A stretch of 64,000 nt of DNA from Cantharellus purpuraceus (lineage: Eukaryota > Basidiomycota > Agaricomycetes > Cantharellales > Hydnaceae). The notes under the pieces were generated by a model, which saw only the letters and a program-made list of their open reading frames with translations, was not told the origin of the DNA and made no database searches. The position numbers and the translations under genes are program-made. The stretch lies in the NCBI GenBank assembly GCA_025174535.1, contig JALBUN010000049.1:1302001-1366000 (forward strand), read 5' to 3'. The stretch's first letter is position 1. Each line of letters opens with the position of its first letter. This document shows, one piece after another, positions 59,273 to 64,000 of the stretch.

Positions 59273-59930
59273 TACTCATCCTTCTATTTTTGGTTCTTTT
59301 ATTACTCATCATCTTCTATTCTTACAAAGCTTACCCCTATCTGACATTTCATTTCTCCATGATTTCCCCATTAGTAGTTCAACTTCACATGCTTTGTCAG
59401 CAGTCCTGATTGGCATTTCTTGCATCATATCACACCATGTGCTCCTCATATTGTGTCATTGTGCCCTGGGGATTTGTATATAAAAGGGTGCTAGTTTTTG
59501 CCTTTGGAATCAATCAACAAGTTTTCAGTCAACATTCTAAAGTTAAAGACCATGCTCTAAGTCTACACTCTATGCTCTACATTCTAAAGCCATCAGCTCT
59601 ACACCAAAGTAAACACCTTGGTTCAATGATCAGATTCTCTCCCCCACCAAGAGGTCACTGTTCTTGAAACCACTCTTCACACACTTCCAATCCACATCCA
59701 CCCATCATCCTCCAGTCACAGAGCACCATTAATTGTCTCAACAGTGCCCTTTTCACTTACCATCACCCTCACCAGACACAGTGTATGACTACCCTCACCC
59801 ATCACCTATCACCACCACTCAGCCTGGTAGTTCTTGGGTGTGCTGAACAACTGCATTAAACACCATCTACTTAAAAGGACTGTTGTGCACAGGCTTATAG
59901 GACCTATTCCATAAGTGAACCAACACTGTG
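59273..59930. repeat. Repeat E, copy 2
   Basis: Reverse-complement homologue of 52790-53480. Its right end carries the copia remnant segment (minus strand). CCTTTT-rich and CpG-poor. Confidence 0.75.
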
Positions 59931-59936
59931 AAGTCT

Positions 59937-60138
59937 AGACTCTGGAAGTCATATTCATTCCCTGATGCTAAGAAATGTATTACCTTCCTATGTATAGTCT
60001 GCATTGACCATTACAAGGGATTGTAACCAAAGTACATGTTCATTTCTGGAGTTGTGCTACAGTAGGATTTGATATTCTTCTCAGCTGTTCATTTCATTAG
60101 AGTTTGCCCTTACACCATAATTTGCAGGTTCCAAAACA
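59937..60138 (+). repeat. Truncated LTR-like copy of 237-466
   Basis: Matches the right half of the 1-466 repeat in the same orientation and ends at the same TTCCAAAACA edge. Small deletions are present. Confidence 0.75.
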
Positions 60139-60657
60139 ATCACATACATGTATGGTCACTGTGGCAGATACACAAGCTGTGTTAAAACTCAGGCCATGCA
60201 GCCTTGATTGGCCCTTAAACATGCTTCAAGCTCCACTTGATTCACATGTATCAGGCTGGTGTTATGCTCATGTCACATGAAGCATGCTATGAATATTTCT
60301 CCCCCTGCATGTGGGAGGAGCTCAGAGAAATTTGCTACTGCTTTTATACATGTGATATATTACTTCTATACAAAAAAAAAGCAGTTGAACAGGTGTCTGG
60401 ATTACTAAAGTGCATTTAACCTCCTCAGTTGCCTTGTGACTATCATGCAGCTGTTGGTAGAGGGGCTGGGCACTTATACCAGTGCACACATATTTATGAC
60501 ATGCTTTATGAGTGTTCTGCTCATAATTTACAGGGGGCTACAGCATCAGTGCCAGCGAGTTTTCACTTATCTGGGGTGATCACCTACCTGATGCCTGATA
60601 GTACTCTCTATTATTTCCAGTACATGATAGATTAAGCACATGCTAGCGGTAAATAAA
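60139..60657. other. Repeat-like sequence before TAM41
   Basis: CpG-poor, AT-rich sequence with short frames only. The composition changes sharply at about 60660, where the TAM41 gene begins. Confidence 0.45.
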
Positions 60658-62111
60658 TTAGGCTTTCGTAGTCGCACTACCACCACCGCCTCCCCTCCAC
60701 CACTTTGCAATCTTCCCGCCACCATAACGAATGCTCTTCCCAAAACCGGCGCTGACGACACCTTTGATCGTCTGCACAGTGGCCGGGTATCGTACAATAC
60801 TCTTCATCTCTGATCAAACCAATCAATCGGAAGATTTCTAAAAATAAAATAAAATAAAAAAATAAAAGTTACTCACCCTCAGTCAAAATCTCTCCAAGCC
60901 TTTCGTGTCCTGCTACGGCCCTCCAATATGCGCCCTCATCCGCCTCCTTCCCGGGCATACTCAACTGTGTCGTCCGCACCTCATAATACCGATCAACCCG
61001 CTTCGCCAGTTCCTCTGGCAACTTCCGCAAATGCAATACTCGCGTCTTTGCCTCCGGATCTTGCTCTATCTCTCCCCCGGCAGTCTGCCAGTGCACCCCT
61101 GGCAGGCCCAGCGCTAACTTCCGATACAACTCCCGGAACTGGTCTAATTGTTTCCCCACGATGTTGGCGACCTTGTCTCGATTTTCAGCGGGGAGGGACA
61201 TCCTGGGATCGCCACCGTAACTGATGCCGGCGACGCGTTCAAAAAGCGCACGTTCGGAAAATCGTTCGGGGAGAGTAAGGAGGGCGGTGCGTAAGGCCGA
61301 GGTGAGGTTCACTTGTTGAGTAAGGCGAACGCGAGCGTCATCCTTGATGATGCGAAGTGGCTTGTGCATTCGACCCGCCAGGTATAATGTGCGCCAGGTA
61401 AGGAGGTCGGTACACAGTGTATCCAGGGAGGTTACACCATACTTGATGGTCTGAAAAAGAAATGAGCCAGCAAACATAAAATGTAGGTAAGGTGGCACGT
61501 ACCACGCCATTGACTGTGACATATGGATTGAACCACACACCGGGACCAAGGTCTTGCATGTGTGAGATAAAGTCACTTCCAAAAAGGCGTGCATGGAGTG
61601 CGTAGTGCGAGGGGTTTCGCGCAAGATTTATAGAGTGCCAGTGGCTGGGGTGGCTGACGGCGAACATGAAGTCAAGCATGGGCCGATTGGGGGTCCTCGT
61701 CAGGTATCCATCCTGCTCAAAGACGCCTGAGCCATATGCAAAGGCATACCGAACGGGCGCATCAAATTGAGAGACAATGCTCTCTAACAAATGTCTAGTG
61801 GTGGTAGGCACCGAAAGGAACTGATTTGCGCCAAAATTGTGGGGAAGTTGGGGAAGAGCTTGAAAGCGGGTTGATATGCGGGAATGAGCCTGGTTGCTAG
61901 AGGAATTTGAGGGACGAGGACCAGGTATGAGACGAGAGCGGGATGCACGTGACGACGGTGGAGGGTTCGGCGGCGGCGGCGATGTCGAGGAGTTGCTGGG
62001 AATTGACTCAGTGGAGAGTCTTCTCATGAAGGAAGATGACCATCGAGGATATGATTGTAAAGAGCGACGAGAAAGCGGCATGGACGTCTTCTGCAAGGAG
62101 GCGGCATGCAT
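60658..62111 (-). CDS. TAM41: Mitochondrial CDP-diacylglycerol synthase Tam41
   Basis: ATG at 62111 (MHAASLQKTSMPLSRRSLQS), stop TAA at 60658-60660, two introns. The N-terminus is Arg/Ser-rich as for a mitochondrial presequence, followed by a Pro/Ser linker. The nucleotidyltransferase core reads FAYGSGVFEQDGY, then MLDFMFAVSHPSHWHSINLA, LHARLFGSDFI, VWFNPYVTVNGV, TIKYGVTSLDTLCTDLL and LYLAGRMHKPLRI. These match the Mmp37/Tam41 family, which makes CDP-diacylglycerol from phosphatidic acid in the matrix side of the inner membrane for cardiolipin synthesis. The first Asp of the GSG..D pair is present. The protein ends with a Gly-rich tail (WWRGGGGGSATTKA). An ordinary single-copy gene, isolated between transposon blocks. 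Confidence 0.93.
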
Positions 62112-62640
62112 GAGTACGTAAGCGCTACGGCAATGTCTCGGTGGCGGACTGGTGCCTGCTCGTTGGAAGCTATTCTCCCAGAGGCAAGTGGGCCTCTGCC
62201 CCGTGGATCGTTATACATGTTACAGTGGGCCTTTAAATTCCATACTGAGCATCATACATGACTCTTAACTCGTCTAGACGTCTCACAGAGAGTGGCTCGT
62301 CAGGCTTGCTCTTTTGATTTTCCGCTGGCAGTCTTATCGCGCAAGGCTTGGTTATTTATCACATACAGCGTTGAACGATTCACGCAATCCAATTTATATC
62401 GGTGTAGATTAGATGTGCTCCTATGTGTCAGTCAGCCGATAGGTCCTCCTACTATCGATCTTATCGACTCCTTGACCCCGTCGTTGATGATCCCGCCTTT
62501 ACGATGGCTTCTATCCGTCGGAGGATCAGATATTAGTCTGATAACTGCGGAATACTGTTCATAGTTGTATTTGTTACCAATATTTATTAGGACCGCTAAT
62601 AAAATTTTATAACCAAAGCTTTAGCTTTGGTTTCATATTT
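62112..62640. other. TAM41 upstream region
   Basis: CpG-bearing sequence to about 62570 resembles the gene island and holds the TAM41 promoter; a short plus frame (62292-62564) has no domain. Beyond 62580 it turns AT-rich. Confidence 0.4.
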
Positions 62641-62850
62641 GAGGCCATTTCTTTCCATATATGGCAATTTTTATCAGCAGTTTATGAAATATGAATAGCT
62701 CCTGAGATTGCATGCCTCTATGAGCACATTTTATCAGCAGTTTGATGAATAGCTCCTGAGGTTGTGTGACCCTATGAGCCCATTTTTTTTGGCAGTTTGC
62801 AAAATCTGAATAGCTCCTGAGATTGCATGCCTCAATGATCAATGGAGGTA
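62641..62850. repeat. Degenerate 65-bp tandem repeat, three copies
   Basis: Three units share TGAATAGCTCCTGAG followed by ATTGCATGCCTC or a variant, and an AGCAGTTT or GGCAGTTT motif. They lie at about 62670-62730, 62731-62795 and 62796-62845. Confidence 0.7.
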
Positions 62851-62938
62851 CATGAAAGTACATAGTTGCCTACATTAGTAATATTTACTATCATCTCCTA
62901 TCTGCTGATAACTACTTTCTCCTCATTGCATTTCTCAC

Positions 62939-63860
62939 ATGGAGTCTCATGAGTTCCTTACCAATGCTTTGGATATTTCTACTCCTTCCACTGACTGTGC
63001 ATGCTTCCCTGCTAATGCAGGCTCTTTTTCCAATGCTGGCAATAGTTCTCTGGCTCATAATGGGGCCACTACTGGCAACGATACTCACAATGGTCCTCAC
63101 TCTAGCAATGGTGCTGACACTGGCAATGGAGCCATTGTCAGAAATGCAGCTGCTGAAAACCAGCATATCTTTACCTGTCCCACTGAAATATCCTTACCTT
63201 CTTCTCTTATGAACTCACACTTTGCTTGTTTACTTCCTGTGGCTATTGAACAGGCCCTTCATCACTTTTTAAATCATAATCCCTCTGTTTCTCATCTTTG
63301 TAGCTTACTCAAATGCCATACAGGTATACATTGCAACACCCCATTGACTTGTATGTCAAAAAATGAGTTACTGCTTCTGTTTCAAGACCATTTCTGTATG
63401 CCAACATGTCTTATTACAGTTGCTGATTGTTTTGCAGCTGGTATTTATTTCAACAATCATATAATACTTCTGATGTTTATACTGCTCATTTATATGTTCT
63501 CACACATTTGTACACAATGATATCCCAGTGCCTTCTTCATCTTCTGATTCTACCCATGATGTGGGTAATGAGTTCCAGTCCCCACAGCAAGAATCCCATT
63601 GTGTGCAATCAAAGCGGCCTCTGGCCAACACTCTTCAACCTGGGGATTTCATACATGATAGTGAACATTCACCTAAGAGAAGGTATATTGAAACATCTAC
63701 AGGTAATTATAAATGGCCACATCAAATACCTGCTTCCCTTAAAAAGCAAATAATTCATGAGTTCTGACAATCTACTTCTGCTTCTGCTTTTGCATGAGCC
63801 ATGTGTTCTTTCTGTGGCATTAAGGAACTTTGTTCATGTATAAAGCAGTATGAGGTTGGT
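62939..63860 (+). pseudogene. Transposon gene fragment, possibly Helitron N-terminal part
   Basis: A 193-codon frame (62939-63520) is Asn/Ser/Gly-rich and then CFAAGIYFNN. A second frame (63528-63767) reads SEHSPKRRYIETSTGNYKWP and, beyond a TGA, CSFCGIKELCSCIKQYEVGV and SLLNDLSCTICQTSHRYKC. A CxxC-CxC pattern followed by a short hydrophobic element resembles zinc-binding N-termini of basidiomycete Helitron replicase proteins, but no Rep or helicase motif is in the window, so this is tentative. An LTR insertion at 63958 interrupts it. Confidence 0.35.
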
Positions 63861-63957
63861 GTATTAGACATTTCATTGCTAAATGATCTCAGCTGCACAA
63901 TCTGTCAAACCAGCCACAGATACAAGTGTTTAATGTTACTACTGTACATGATGGTTA

Positions 63958-64000
63958 TGTTATGCACTAGGTCCAATGGAAGGTCAGAGGTTGAGGTCAG
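63958..64000 (+). repeat. Start of TGTTACGCAC-type LTR at window edge
   Basis: TGTTATGCACTAGGTCCAAT begins at 63958 and matches the start of the LTR at 56924, with one C to T change at a CpG. The rest is outside the window. Confidence 0.8.

Noticed and set aside
62641..62850. Repeats considered as a CRISPR array
   Set aside because: Units are degenerate, lack conserved repeat/unique spacer structure, and the genome is eukaryotic.

Overview
The window looks like nuclear DNA of a basidiomycete, most likely an Agaricomycete. Genes are split by many introns of about 45-75 nt with GT..AG ends (two are best explained as GC..AG). Gene content is typical of mushrooms: F-box/coiled-coil protein, multi-intron P450, Kre9/Knh1-like cell wall proteins, single-domain expansin-like protein, Cfs1-type fatty acid synthase, Urc1. 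No species can be named from sequence alone. No tRNA, rRNA or CRISPR array was found.

Layout. 1-3.8 kb is retrotransposon debris: an LTR end, a stop-broken gag-like frame, dispersed repeats and a Ty3/gypsy integrase tail whose chromodomain lies on the opposite strand. 4.3-48.7 kb is a gene-bearing island: P450 (-), F-box protein (-), Pmp3-like peptide (-), SNM1/Artemis nuclease (+), Kre9/Knh1-like GPI protein (+), Jen1-type carboxylate transporter (+), small zinc-finger protein (-), expansin-like protein (-), Bzz1 F-BAR/SH3 protein (+), cyclopropane fatty acid synthase (+), second Kre9/Knh1-like protein (-), Urc1/GTP cyclohydrolase II-like protein (+), mucin-like single-pass membrane protein (+), SDR (-), pectin methylesterase (-). 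Long stretches at 16.6-19.1, 22.0-25.8, 26.4-29.4 and 42.4-45.0 kb hold nothing I can support. 49.1-60.6 kb is a nested transposon block. 60.66-62.11 kb is a single-copy housekeeping gene (TAM41). From about 62.6 kb to the end repeats return.

How genes relate. They are not an operon or an obvious biosynthetic cluster. Themes are cell surface and wall (two Kre9/Knh1-like proteins, expansin-like protein, pectinesterase, mucin-like sensor-like protein, Pmp3), membrane lipids (Cfs1-type enzyme, Tam41 for mitochondrial CDP-DAG), endocytosis/actin (Bzz1), DNA repair (SNM1), uptake (Jen1-type transporter) and oxidation (P450, SDR).

Most unusual signals. (1) Three Ty3/gypsy-type coding segments (about 535-1590, 3180-3680 and 54918-56660) are tiled almost end to end with short perfect hairpins, one every 25-40 nt, inside reading frames. 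(2) Nearly all nonsense mutations in the transposon frames are C-to-T compatible, and repeat copies differ mostly at CpG, pointing to methylation-driven decay. (3) A 2.8-kb foldback element with an 8-bp target duplication carries in one arm a MITE-like insertion and a solo LTR; the other arm preserves both empty sites.
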